A stretch of 64,000 nucleotides of DNA from NCBI GenBank assembly GCA_947259375.1, contig CAMYLZ010000029.1, positions 50,520-114,519 on the forward strand, in the 5' to 3' direction. The stretch is from an uncultured Parvularculaceae bacterium (GTDB lineage: Bacteria > Pseudomonadota > Alphaproteobacteria > Caulobacterales > Parvularculaceae). Below are positions 36,053 to 44,995 of this stretch, in pieces. The notes beneath the pieces are model-generated. The model saw only the letters and a list, made by a program, of their open reading frames with translations. It was not told the origin of the DNA and ran no database searches. Both the position numbers and the translations under genes were made by a program. Positions within the stretch are counted from its first letter, which is position 1. Every line of letters begins with the position of its first letter.

Positions 36053-37390
36053 TCACTCGGCCGCCAAGCGTCCGATATCTCGCAGTGCGGCGCCGAAAGC
36101 GCGTTGATCATATCCATAGGGGCTCTTGGCGGCTTGGCCCGCGCGTTCAATACCGGCGTTAAATTCGGAGTCTGCCAGTCCAAGCGCTGCCGTTAGTCGC
36201 TGAACTGCGAATAGCGCTTGTTCTGCGGCCGCATAATTGGTGTAACGCCGCACACGGTCGTCGCTCGTAATTTCTCGCAAGATCGCGCGGACTTTGGCTG
36301 GATCGGAAAGATCAACCTCGCTCAGATGGTCTGCAGCTTGTTCGGCCGTCGTTTTTAGGGTTGCGGCGGCACGGCGAAAGTGCGAGCCGGATTGTTGTGA
36401 GGCTGCGTGCAGGGCGCGAGCCTGGTTTTCAAGTTTTGCGGCAAGAACGGGGTCAATTACCCGCATTGCAGCCTGAAGCATAATGATATTTGCATCATTC
36501 AGGATTGGCGCGCCCGGTCCGAGCGCGCGGCCGGGATTGGGCCGCCAGCTCAACTGGTTGATGCCTTCGGAAATCGGTTGGTGGCAGGAATGACAATCGA
36601 AGAATACGAATTCCGGAAAGGCGCCGGTTGAACCGATATTGTTATCGATCAGGAGCGTAAGCGTGCGTTCGACGGCGATCGCCTGTCCGATGGCCCAGAC
36701 CTGTGCGCCAGACGTGACGGCTTTGCGGGTGCGGTAATCTTCATCAACGACATGGTGTTTTTGAATTGTCGTATAGAGATCGAGTTCGAATTTCATCCGC
36801 GGGTGTCCCGCGCCCATCAATCGATGCGAGACGAACTGATTTTCATAGGCCGAGCCTATGTGGCAGCCGAAGCAAAGACGCGCCCGCGATGCAGGGTCTT
36901 CCGTCGGATAGAGTCCGGCTTCAATGTTCCGAGCGTGGCCGGCGCCGATGCGATGGAACGCCAGCCAGTTCTCCGCGCCGCCATGGCATGCCTCGCAGCC
37001 AACCCCGTCGCTAATTTGGAAACGCTGGGAACGATATTCTTCCGCGACGTTGTCGGCGTGACAATCGAGGCAAGTATCTGACTTATGCGCAGGCCCGAGC
37101 CCCAAATTGGCGGCGATGCGTTTACCGTGTGGTGTCAAGAGAACTTCATAGGCTCTTGAATGAGCGCCTTTCTCATCACGTGAAGCCCATTGGAAATATT
37201 CATTCTGACCAACGATGGGCCCGACGCCTTCGCCGGTAACCTGATCGCCATGACATCCCGCCGTTGAGCAGCTTGGCACGCCAGTGTGCCTGAGCCCATC
37301 AACAAAGGGAATCGGCGCGATTTGCGCATAAGAATTGGTTGCGGAAGAAATTGCCCATATGAACGCGATGACTAGACGCACATTGGTCAT
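36053..37390 (-). CDS. Pentaheme cytochrome c (c554-like), 445 aa
   Basis: Periplasmic multiheme cytochrome. Signal peptide to about residue 22 (TNSYAQ). Four canonical sites (CLDCH, CEACH, CFGCH, CHSCH) plus one expanded CSTAGCH (Cx4CH) near residue 42. The His-rich spacing and the CSTAGCH-first arrangement resemble cytochrome c554/multiheme proteins of nitrogen oxidisers. The last ~150 residues are heme-free and helical. ATG overlaps the upstream FHA-cytochrome stop (ATGA). Confidence 0.9.
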   Translation of the reverse strand: MTNVRLVIAFIWAISSATNSYAQIAPIPFVDGLRHTGVPSCSTAGCHGDQVTGEGVGPIVGQNEYFQWASRDEKGAHSRAYEVLLTPHGKRIAANLGLGPAHKSDTCLDCHADNVAEEYRSQRFQISDGVGCEACHGGAENWLAFHRIGAGHARNIEAGLYPTEDPASRARLCFGCHIGSAYENQFVSHRLMGAGHPRMKFELDLYTTIQKHHVVDEDYRTRKAVTSGAQVWAIGQAIAVERTLTLLIDNNIGSTGAFPEFVFFDCHSCHQPISEGINQLSWRPNPGRALGPGAPILNDANIIMLQAAMRVIDPVLAAKLENQARALHAASQQSGSHFRRAAATLKTTAEQAADHLSEVDLSDPAKVRAILREITSDDRVRRYTNYAAAEQALFAVQRLTAALGLADSEFNAGIERAGQAAKSPYGYDQRAFGAALRDIGRLAAE

Positions 37391-39219
37391 GGCGACGACC
37401 CCCTCACGGCTTCGCGATAATGTGCCGGGTTCATAAGCGGCGCGGCCTTATCGTCTTGATGATAACCATGGCAGGTCAAGCAGTCCGAAGCGACCCCTGT
37501 CCGGCCGCTTGTATCGTCGTGACAGGCGCGGCAGACCGTGATTGACGGCATCAAAATGTCGTCCGTTCGTGAAGAATGTTCCGCCCTATGGCAGGTCGAG
37601 CAGTCAATTTCGCCTGTTTCATGCGCTGCGTGGTTGAAATGCGCCATTGGGAAATATTCTGTAGTCAATCTAACAGGGGTGAATTCCGGCATGATGTCGC
37701 TAGCACGTGCAGCGCGCGTTGCCGGGTCTTCATGCTTATGGCATTTGGTGCAAATACCTTCTTCGGAGAAAAGACGCTCGATCATGGCCTTGGCGTTGCG
37801 TTTGGCGTCTGCAATTGCGCGGCCACGTAGGCGGTCGCGCCTCGCACGCGCTTCGGCGCTAAGTTGGCGATCGAGAATATTGGCCGGCGTTTCGCCCATT
37901 AAGAACTGCGTCGCCTGAGCGAGATAGAAATCTTCCAGCGTTTGGCGCACCTCCGCCGGTTCGCCGTGGGGCAGGGTGCGCACAGTGTTTTGGCTCGTTG
38001 CAAAGGCGAGTGAATGGCAATCGCTGCAGTGACGTTCCATTTCGATTGGTTTAATGAGTGCGCCGGCAACGTCTGCCTGGTGGCAATCAATGCAATCCAA
38101 GTCATCGCCATACCGAATGCGTAACGGCGCCGGCAGAGTTTCAAGTTTCCGCATGACTTCCTCATCCTTGAGGTGAAAATCGTGTGGAAACTCTAGGCCA
38201 TTGTTTTCTTTCGGGCGGTCAACAAGCGAAATGCGCCTCACGGACGCCGCGCCAAGCTGCGGGTCGAAAATAACCTGAGGTTTGAATTCCGGATGGCGGC
38301 GGCCGAAGTTGGCGACATTGACGAGTGCGGTATCGGTGAAACGATTATCCATGGTCGCATGGCATTCGACGCATAGCTGTGAACCGGACGGCAACACGCC
38401 GACCGCGCCATTGTGTTCGAAGTGGCATGAACCGCACCGCCCTTCAGGGATGTATAGTCCCGCACGTATCGTCGCGAGCCATTTTCCGGCGCCTGTGCGA
38501 ATGGGGCGCGCCTTGTGGAGCGACGTCGGTTCCGCATGGTTGCGCATCTCATCGTGGCAGGCGAGGCAGTCTTCGTCCTTGACGCGAGTGAACGGCTTGA
38601 CATGACAATCGCGGCAATCTTCCACGAGATTTGCGTGGGCGGAGGACAGCTCGCCGGCAAGCCAATGTTGGTTGGTCGCAAGCGCAAGGCGCGCCGATAT
38701 GTCTGAGTCGTCAGGTTCGCTTGAGCGAAAATGGAGCAGGATTGGCGTGAAAAGGAAAGCGGCAAGGATGAAGCTTATCGATACCCACGCCGTCACGCGT
38801 TTGTCCGGCGCATAACCGCGCATGGAAAAGACTGCCGCTTCATCTCGCCTGTCGCGTATCGGCGTAGGCGCTTCCACGAGCTCTATGGAAACGAGGAGGG
38901 TTTCACTCGTTTCCGCTTCTGCGAATGAAAGTTGATAGGGCCCGATGCGAATGAGCGAGTTTTCGCCCAGCTCAATGTCACGCCTTCTTATTTGCGCGCC
39001 ATTGACGCGCACACGATGATCGCCATTGGCTTCGATCCTAGCTTTCCGGGCGGAGAGGATTGTTAGCCGGGCATGATGGAGGCCGACACGCAGGTCGGCA
39101 AGGTGAATATCGCAGTCGGTCGCGCGGCCAAGAGTAAGCTCAGTCTTGTCATAGATTATCGGGCGAACAGTGATGCGCCCGCCAGGCCGTTTCTTGATGA
39201 ATTCCACCCGAATCGCCAT
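37387..39219 (-). CDS. Transmembrane FHA-decaheme cytochrome c fusion
   Basis: 610 aa in three parts. Residues about 15-100 form a cytoplasmic forkhead-associated domain: LTLGRATDCDIHL has the conserved Gly-Arg and RVNG the conserved Asn-Gly, but the usual Ser of SxxH is Gly in VGLHHARL. One transmembrane helix spans about residues 143-163. The periplasmic remainder has ten CxxCH sites: CRDCH, CLACH, CGSCH, CVECH, CIDCH, CSDCH, CTKCH, CSTCH, CRACH, CLTCH. ATG at 39219 follows GAGGCG; GTG at 39222 is possible. Looks like an inner-membrane electron carrier with a cytoplasmic phosphothreonine-sensing head. Confidence 0.9.
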   Translation of the reverse strand: MAIRVEFIKKRPGGRITVRPIIYDKTELTLGRATDCDIHLADLRVGLHHARLTILSARKARIEANGDHRVRVNGAQIRRRDIELGENSLIRIGPYQLSFAEAETSETLLVSIELVEAPTPIRDRRDEAAVFSMRGYAPDKRVTAWVSISFILAAFLFTPILLHFRSSEPDDSDISARLALATNQHWLAGELSSAHANLVEDCRDCHVKPFTRVKDEDCLACHDEMRNHAEPTSLHKARPIRTGAGKWLATIRAGLYIPEGRCGSCHFEHNGAVGVLPSGSQLCVECHATMDNRFTDTALVNVANFGRRHPEFKPQVIFDPQLGAASVRRISLVDRPKENNGLEFPHDFHLKDEEVMRKLETLPAPLRIRYGDDLDCIDCHQADVAGALIKPIEMERHCSDCHSLAFATSQNTVRTLPHGEPAEVRQTLEDFYLAQATQFLMGETPANILDRQLSAEARARRDRLRGRAIADAKRNAKAMIERLFSEEGICTKCHKHEDPATRAARASDIMPEFTPVRLTTEYFPMAHFNHAAHETGEIDCSTCHRAEHSSRTDDILMPSITVCRACHDDTSGRTGVASDCLTCHGYHQDDKAAPLMNPAHYREAVRGSSP

Positions 39220-39226
39220 CACCGCC

Positions 39227-40099
39227 TCACCAATAAAAAAAGACGGAAATGATGTGCGCTGCCAGCGCTGCGAGAAGCGCGAACGACAAAGGCACGTGAA
39301 AATAGAGCCAAAGTTGCAGCAGTGTCTTGTTGCGAATGTGCTGACGGGTTCGGCGCAGCAACGCTGACTTGCGTTCGAGAATGGCTACAACCTGTTCCAG
39401 TGGCCTGCGCATGTCAGCATCTGCCGATTGCATTGCATGGCGAAGGCGTTTGGCGGCCCGTGTGGTAGCGCACCGCAATTGGGAAGCTGGGATAGATATA
39501 AATAAACCTGGTTTGATGCGGGTTTTCTTGATGGCGCGCTTGACCTCGCGAACATATTTCGGATCAAGCGGCTGTGCTGCTTGGGTAAGTTCGCGGTTAA
39601 GCGCGTCTATGGCGTCGAGCATGTCTCGCTGCGTGCGGCGCGCCCGGTTATCGCTCATGCGACGCGGAACGGTTGCGTAGTAATAGACGCCTATCACCCC
39701 CGAGATGATCACCAGCACCATTAGAGCATAGGCGAGTGTGTGCAGGTTCCAGCCGAACTGAAATCCCGTATGCAAGGTTGCGAGCACGAGGAGCGTCGTA
39801 CCGAGATACACATGGGCCGACGTCCAGCCTTTTAGGTTATATTGGCCGGGTGTTGCTGCGCGTTTGCGTATGCCGAGCAGCATGAGCCAGACAATCAGCG
39901 ATGCCGAAATTATTCCCAGGGAGTAACCGAGCCAAGTTCCGCCATTGTGGCGCCCGCCCATGTCCGCGAGAAAATAAACGAGGACAGAAACAACGATGAC
40001 AAGGAGGGCGGCTTTGAGATAACGAAACCGTTTATGCGCCAAAAATCCTTCGTGGGAAATCGGCAGTTCGCCAGGGCGTATATGGGCGCGTGCCTCCAT
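39227..40099 (-). CDS. Heme-b-like integral membrane protein, 290 aa
   Basis: Membrane protein with hydrophobic helices at about residues 28-47, 55-76, 91-112, 118-142 and 262-288. Histidines in or beside helices (TSAHVYLGTT, TLHTGFQF, NLHTLAYAL, YFHVPLSF, AAHIISV) are spaced as for bis-His heme b in ferric-reductase-like or cytochrome-b proteins. A ~110-residue basic cytoplasmic region separates helices 4 and 5. Two bases after the flavoprotein stop and 7 bases ahead of the FHA-cytochrome. Heme b binding is inferred from the histidines; no named family is certain. Confidence 0.75.
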   Translation of the reverse strand: MEARAHIRPGELPISHEGFLAHKRFRYLKAALLVIVVSVLVYFLADMGGRHNGGTWLGYSLGIISASLIVWLMLLGIRKRAATPGQYNLKGWTSAHVYLGTTLLVLATLHTGFQFGWNLHTLAYALMVLVIISGVIGVYYYATVPRRMSDNRARRTQRDMLDAIDALNRELTQAAQPLDPKYVREVKRAIKKTRIKPGLFISIPASQLRCATTRAAKRLRHAMQSADADMRRPLEQVVAILERKSALLRRTRQHIRNKTLLQLWLYFHVPLSFALLAALAAHIISVFFYW

Positions 40100-40101
40100 C
40101 G

Positions 40102-42594
40102 CTAATCCTGAGGACTTCCGGCTACGGACAAATATTCATCGGGAGAGATGCGCATTGCTGCACCGGTGGGGCAGGCGCGAACGCAGGCCGGCCCGCCTGT
40201 GATACCCGAACACATGTCGCATTTTACCGCCAGCTTGGGTGGTGCGTCGCCTTTTTGATTGCCCTTGATCCATTCCGGATCAGGCTCGCCCGGTCCTGGG
40301 CCGAGACCGAGCACCAGCCATGAAATTAGTCCCGGTTTCTTCGGCGGAACCGACGCCATCTGAATAACGCCATAGGGGCAATAGCGTTGGCAGTTGCCGC
40401 AGCCGATGCATTTTTCGTCAATAAACACCTCCCCGTCGGCGCCGCGATGAATGGCGTCCGGCGGGCAATCGGTCATGCAATGCGGATGTTCGCAGTGCCG
40501 GCATGATGTCGGAACGTGAATATAGGCGTATGAATTGCCCGCTTCCCTGTCGAGGCGCGATATGCCTTCGTGAATGTCCGCGCAAGCGCGTTCGCAATTG
40601 TCGCAACCGACGCAAAGCGTCTCGTCAATGACAAGAGCATCCGTGGCTTCCGACAACCCTTCTTCTTCAAGCAGGAAACGGGTTACCGACGTATGCATGT
40701 CGACAACGGAGGAGAAACTTTCCCGTTTGGCCTCGATATAGTCGTTGACTTTCCGCCGCTTCGCCACGAGCCGCTCAACGGCCCGAAAGAGCTCTGGATT
40801 GGCGTGAAGGAGATGTTCGAACGTTCTTCCCGGCAGGCGCACGACCTCAGAGTGGATCGCGGCACGGACGGTCGCCGTACGCAGACCGTCATAGAAAAGC
40901 GACATCTCTCCTACATAATTGCCGGCAAGCACATAGGATAAAAAGACGTCCTTGCCGCCGATCTTTTTCTCAACGACAACGCTGCCTGATCGTATAATGA
41001 AGATGTCAGTGGACCTGTCGCCTTCATGGATGAAAGCGTCACCCGCCTTGAGTGGCATGATCTCAGCGCTATCGACAATCTCACTCACCGCTGATGGAGG
41101 CAGCAACCTTCCAAAGATCTGTCCGACTTGGCGCTCTGTTGATATCCGGTCCATGCGGCGTTTGACGCCCGGCACAGAGGCCATGAGTTTCAACGTGGCG
41201 TTTCTGGGAACTTCAAGCAACAATGCAGGTTCGGCGGCACGTATAGTGGCGGTGCGCCGGCGGCCGGAAATCAGTCCGAGTTCGCCAAAAATTTTTCCAG
41301 CCTGTATCGATACTGTTTTACCGACATTGTCCGGATCGACTTCGACCGCCACCGAACCGTCGATTATGGCGAAAATCGATGAGCCAATGTCGTTCCGTTT
41401 CATGACAATGTCGCCGCGCTTTATGGAATGAACCTGTGACGAAAGCAGGAATTCGCGCATTTGCAGAGGGGAGACGTCGCTAAAGAGATCGACACGTTCC
41501 TTGATGTGAGCGATCCAGTCGTCGACGCTAAAGCTGCCGGGAGCCTTGGCGAATAACGCTTCGAGGAGCGGCGTGTCAGGCGGTTGGAGCTCCGTATTTC
41601 CAGCTATGAATTCAACGACATCGTGCCCTTGGTTCATGCAATGCTTGATTAATGGAAAGCCGGCAAGCGCACCGATTATGTAAAGTCCTGGTGTCGTGCT
41701 TTCATATTGCGCGGTCAGTATCGGGAATGCCTCGCGATCGGGGCCCGTGAACTGGACTCCGGCCGCTTCGACGAATTTGCGCGGAGGCGCTGCGCCCAGT
41801 CGAGCGATCAAGCGGTCGCAAGGCAAGCGCGCTTCACCGTCTCGCGTATCAACAACCGCTATCCACAGGTTTTCGCCCGATCCGCCGCGTTCGATCCGGA
41901 TGAGAGAGCTTTCGGTAATGAAATCGAGACGCCCCTGATCTCGAGCCGAATAAAGCGCTTGTACATTGGCTTCCTTGGCCCGCGGAAAGCCGTCGGCGCG
42001 CTGCAACAGCGTAACCGTATTGCCTTGTGCAGGGTCGGCCAAGCCAAGCGCATTTTCTATTCCTGCATCGCCGCCGCCGATGACGATTACGTGCTCGTCG
42101 AAATATTCTTTCGGATCGTCGAGCTGGTATTGTACGAACTTCTGATCCGTTCCCGGATTTGTTAACTTGTTGGGATTTCCCTGTACGCCTACCGCTAGAA
42201 CGACGTTTTCCGCCTTGACGAGCGATCCATCGGCTAGCGTCAATTCGAAATTGCCCTGCGATCCGCTGATTGCAGTGACTTCCGAATTGAGGCGTGCATT
42301 TATCTTGAGCTGGACAGCGTCGGCATCCCAGCGATCAATGATGCTTTCGCGGGATCCCGCCGCAAAGGCGATATCGGAGCGTAATGGCAGTTGATCCGGC
42401 GTGGCCATAATATATTTGCCGCGCTGATACTTAAAAATCGTATCGGAAAGGTGGTCGGTTTTTTCAAGAAGGACATATGACGCGCCACGCGCGGCTGCGC
42501 GCCCTGCGGCGCTTAAACCGGCGGGACCTGATCCCACAATGGCGATCTTGACGCTTTCCAACGATCCCCCCGGTTCGACCCTGTGTCGATTCAT
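40102..42594 (-). CDS. FAD-NAD(P) oxidoreductase with two CNB domains and four-cluster ferredoxin tail
   Basis: 830 aa. Residues about 15-320 form a thioredoxin-reductase-like flavoprotein (VKIAIVGSGPAGLSAAG, VIVIGGGDAGIENA). Two cyclic-nucleotide-binding domains follow (FGELGLISGRRRTATIR and YVGEMSLFYDGLRTATVR phosphate cassettes, each with Arg-Thr-Ala), then a polyferredoxin with four [4Fe-4S] motifs: CVGCDNCERACADIH, CRHCEHPHCMTDCPP, CIGCGNCQRYCPYG, CDMC...CVRACPTG. No signal peptide: cytoplasmic, presumably feeding the heme-b protein encoded next. The ATG at 42594 lacks a ribosome site; a TTG at 42561 follows GGGGGGATCG and could be the real start. Confidence 0.9.
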   Translation of the reverse strand: MNRHRVEPGGSLESVKIAIVGSGPAGLSAAGRAAARGASYVLLEKTDHLSDTIFKYQRGKYIMATPDQLPLRSDIAFAAGSRESIIDRWDADAVQLKINARLNSEVTAISGSQGNFELTLADGSLVKAENVVLAVGVQGNPNKLTNPGTDQKFVQYQLDDPKEYFDEHVIVIGGGDAGIENALGLADPAQGNTVTLLQRADGFPRAKEANVQALYSARDQGRLDFITESSLIRIERGGSGENLWIAVVDTRDGEARLPCDRLIARLGAAPPRKFVEAAGVQFTGPDREAFPILTAQYESTTPGLYIIGALAGFPLIKHCMNQGHDVVEFIAGNTELQPPDTPLLEALFAKAPGSFSVDDWIAHIKERVDLFSDVSPLQMREFLLSSQVHSIKRGDIVMKRNDIGSSIFAIIDGSVAVEVDPDNVGKTVSIQAGKIFGELGLISGRRRTATIRAAEPALLLEVPRNATLKLMASVPGVKRRMDRISTERQVGQIFGRLLPPSAVSEIVDSAEIMPLKAGDAFIHEGDRSTDIFIIRSGSVVVEKKIGGKDVFLSYVLAGNYVGEMSLFYDGLRTATVRAAIHSEVVRLPGRTFEHLLHANPELFRAVERLVAKRRKVNDYIEAKRESFSSVVDMHTSVTRFLLEEEGLSEATDALVIDETLCVGCDNCERACADIHEGISRLDREAGNSYAYIHVPTSCRHCEHPHCMTDCPPDAIHRGADGEVFIDEKCIGCGNCQRYCPYGVIQMASVPPKKPGLISWLVLGLGPGPGEPDPEWIKGNQKGDAPPKLAVKCDMCSGITGGPACVRACPTGAAMRISPDEYLSVAGSPQD

Positions 42595-42630
42595 AACGAA
42601 AAATGACGCTACTATCCAGCGTAGAGACAA

Positions 42631-42931
42631 AATTGACCCTATGGAAAATTGCCGCGTGGATTAGTGATTTTGGCTTTCTTAAAGACGTCTAGTTAGCGAT
42701 CAGCCGAGCTCGGGGATGAGCTTGGGCACGCAATGCCAATTGGAGATAATTCAATCTTAGCTTCTTGCATCTGGCTGAGCGATAGGCGTAACCTTTTGAC
42801 CTGCGGCAGTGCGATTTGGTTGCGGCGCACCATGTGAGCCGTCGCTCGGGGGAGGCCAGCACGCAGAAGCGCGCGCAATTGATACGGCCGGATCCTGCTT
42901 ATGTGCGCATAGCGGGGAGAAGCGTAATAAA
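42631..42931. other. Divergent intergenic region upstream of the cytochrome cluster
   Basis: 300 bases between the flavoprotein gene (minus) and the DUF3307 gene (plus). It must hold the promoter of the large minus-strand run. A CAATTTT direct repeat lies near 42628-42652. No clear -35/-10, CRP box or sigma-54 match was found. Short minus-strand ORFs here lack supporting features. Confidence 0.5.
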
Positions 42932-43333
42932 ATGGATTTAACGGCGCTTTCCAACATTCAGTTTGTGTTCCTCATGCTGGTTGTGTTTCAACTCAAACAC
43001 TTGGCGGGGGATTTTCTTCTGCAAAATGGATGGATGGTAGACGGAAAAAGCCGTCGGGGTCCGGGTTTTGTTTTTCCATTAACGGTGCATGTGCTGGTGC
43101 ACGCCTTAATTACGCTGATCATCATCCTCGTCGTCAATCCGGCCTTGTGGTTGCTGGCGCTAGTGGATTTCGTCGCACATTTCGGTATGGACCGTATCAA
43201 AGCGAGCCCGCTGATGCTTGGGCGCTTCACCGATACAAACAAGCAATCTTTCTGGGTTCCGTTTGGCGTCGACCAGATGGTTCACCACCTCACGCATTAT
43301 TTGATTATCTGGCAATTATTGGTGCATAGGTAA
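42932..43333 (+). CDS. DUF3307 family membrane protein
   Basis: 133-residue integral membrane protein with about four helices. Contains the family's charged helices KHLAGDFLLQNGWM, HVLVHALITLI, DFVAHFGMDRIKASP and DQMVHHLTHYLIIW, rich in conserved His/Asp. Function unknown. Start at 42932 chosen from GGGGAGAAG upstream and the family N-terminus; the longer ORF upstream adds unrelated basic sequence. Confidence 0.88.
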   Translation: MDLTALSNIQFVFLMLVVFQLKHLAGDFLLQNGWMVDGKSRRGPGFVFPLTVHVLVHALITLIIILVVNPALWLLALVDFVAHFGMDRIKASPLMLGRFTDTNKQSFWVPFGVDQMVHHLTHYLIIWQLLVHR

Positions 43334-43592
43334 AATTTACGGCGACCTAAATACGCGTATCAGGACGCCGCTGCCGTCCGAAGGCCCGGCAATTTGTTCA
43401 GAACCGGGAGAAAACGGTTGCGATGAGACCGCCCTTAGGGGCATAGTTACTAAGGCAAAACGACAATAATTGGCGCAAGGGAGTTTATCGCGCCGAAGAT
43501 CAGTCGGGCAGGAATTTGGCGCCGGTTTGTTGCAGTGCGGCGAACATTGTACGCCGTATGCGGAACCCGCGCATGGCCGAGGGGGTGGCTTT

Positions 43593-44984
43593 ATGCCAGG
43601 GAGACGCGTTGCAGGCGCGGCGTTTTTGCTTTCGGTATGGTTCGTAAGCGCACTAAATGCGCAAGAGCCGGAAGAATCAGCCAGAGAAGCAGTTGAACAG
43701 CGCGTGTTTGATGAACAACGGCGCGATGCGGATCGTGATCGAGCCGCAGCCATGATCCCGTTCGAGCAGGTTTTGTCTGCACCTCAGGATATTCAACTGA
43801 ACCTAGCCTATGCGCGCCAGCAGATTGCAGGCGGAGACCTGAAGGAAGCGGGGTCAACGCTCGAGCGCATTCTTTTAGTTGATCCCGCTTTGCATGATAT
43901 TCGCGTGCTTTATGGGCTGGTGCTTTACCGGCTTGGTCTGTTCGATCGTGCGCGATATGAGCTCGAGCTTGCGGTTGACAGCGGTCGCCTGCCAATGGCG
44001 CTGCGGGCGGAAGCGGAAGCCTATCTCAACCGGATCAAATATCAGCAACGCCCGACGCGCGGATCCCTAACTCTGACCACGGGTGTCGATTGGGACCGAA
44101 ACCGAAATCAAGCGCCGTCAGGCGGGCGTATTTTGGGTTTGGGCATAGAGGGCGTGCTCAGTCCGGAGAGTCGGCGAAACGGTGATGCGGCTTTTGTTCT
44201 ATCGGCCCGCGGTACGCTCGTTCACGATCTGGGTTCGCAGGAAGGGCACTCCTTGCATGCGGACGTGACCTATTACCATTCGGACAAGCACGAAGTGGAC
44301 AGGCTCGATCTTGATGCGGTTTCGCTGGCGGCGGGCGGCACGTTTTATGTCGGCGCCTTTTCAATAACCCCCCGCTTGCGCAGCGGGTTTTATTGGTTGG
44401 AAGGGCAAGACTATCTCGCGACTTACGGCGGCGAGATTGAATTGGCGTATCGTTGGAGCCCGCGCGTAAGGTCGTATGTGACAGTGCGCGGCGACGACGA
44501 GGATTTCCGTAACACGCAAAATTTCGGCGTTGCCGCGCTTCGATCCGGACGGCGGCTCAGTTCGCGCGTAGGGACTGAATGGCGGATAAGCATGACGCAA
44601 AGGGTGAGCATTGAAGGCGTTTTTATGGATAAGAACGCCAGTCGAGGTTTCGAGGCTTATGAGCGTTATGGTGTGAATGCGCAGCATAGCTTGTTGCTCG
44701 GTCGCGGCGCTTTTTCTTTGATTGGCGTGTGGGCGGAAAACTCCCATTACGACGCAGCGGATCCGTTGATTACGCCATTCATTGTCCGCGATGAGTGGCT
44801 GTATCGTGCACGCGCAACGATTGGTGCGCCAATTTCATTATTTCTTCCAAATGCGCCTGAAGGCGTAAAAGACATAAATATCATTGCTCAGTATGAATAC
44901 GAGACGGTGGATTCAAACATATTCAATTTTGACTACGACACGCACAAGGCCGCGTTCTTATTGTCGAAGCGCATTGCGTTTTAA
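43593..44984 (+). CDS. Slam-like outer-membrane protein (TPR plus beta-barrel)
   Basis: 463 aa. Signal peptide (VSALNAQ), a short TPR region (about residues 60-150; AYARQQIAGGDLKEAGSTLE) and a C-terminal 14-strand-type barrel ending in KRIAF. This is the layout of surface-lipoprotein assembly modulators (Slam, DUF560), which move specific lipoproteins or secreted proteins across the outer membrane. The FecR-domain gene 11 bases downstream has Slam-substrate-like strands and is the likely client. Start at 43593 is chosen for the signal peptide. Confidence 0.8.
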   Translation: MPGRRVAGAAFLLSVWFVSALNAQEPEESAREAVEQRVFDEQRRDADRDRAAAMIPFEQVLSAPQDIQLNLAYARQQIAGGDLKEAGSTLERILLVDPALHDIRVLYGLVLYRLGLFDRARYELELAVDSGRLPMALRAEAEAYLNRIKYQQRPTRGSLTLTTGVDWDRNRNQAPSGGRILGLGIEGVLSPESRRNGDAAFVLSARGTLVHDLGSQEGHSLHADVTYYHSDKHEVDRLDLDAVSLAAGGTFYVGAFSITPRLRSGFYWLEGQDYLATYGGEIELAYRWSPRVRSYVTVRGDDEDFRNTQNFGVAALRSGRRLSSRVGTEWRISMTQRVSIEGVFMDKNASRGFEAYERYGVNAQHSLLLGRGAFSLIGVWAENSHYDAADPLITPFIVRDEWLYRARATIGAPISLFLPNAPEGVKDINIIAQYEYETVDSNIFNFDYDTHKAAFLLSKRIAF

Positions 44985-44995
44985 AGGGGGCGATT

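Noticed and set aside
42693..42878. 61-codon minus-strand ORF with a helix-turn-helix-like look
   Set aside because: AGLPRATAHMVRRNQ resembles a DNA-binding helix, but there is no ribosome site, no complete domain, and another minus ORF overlaps it in a different frame.
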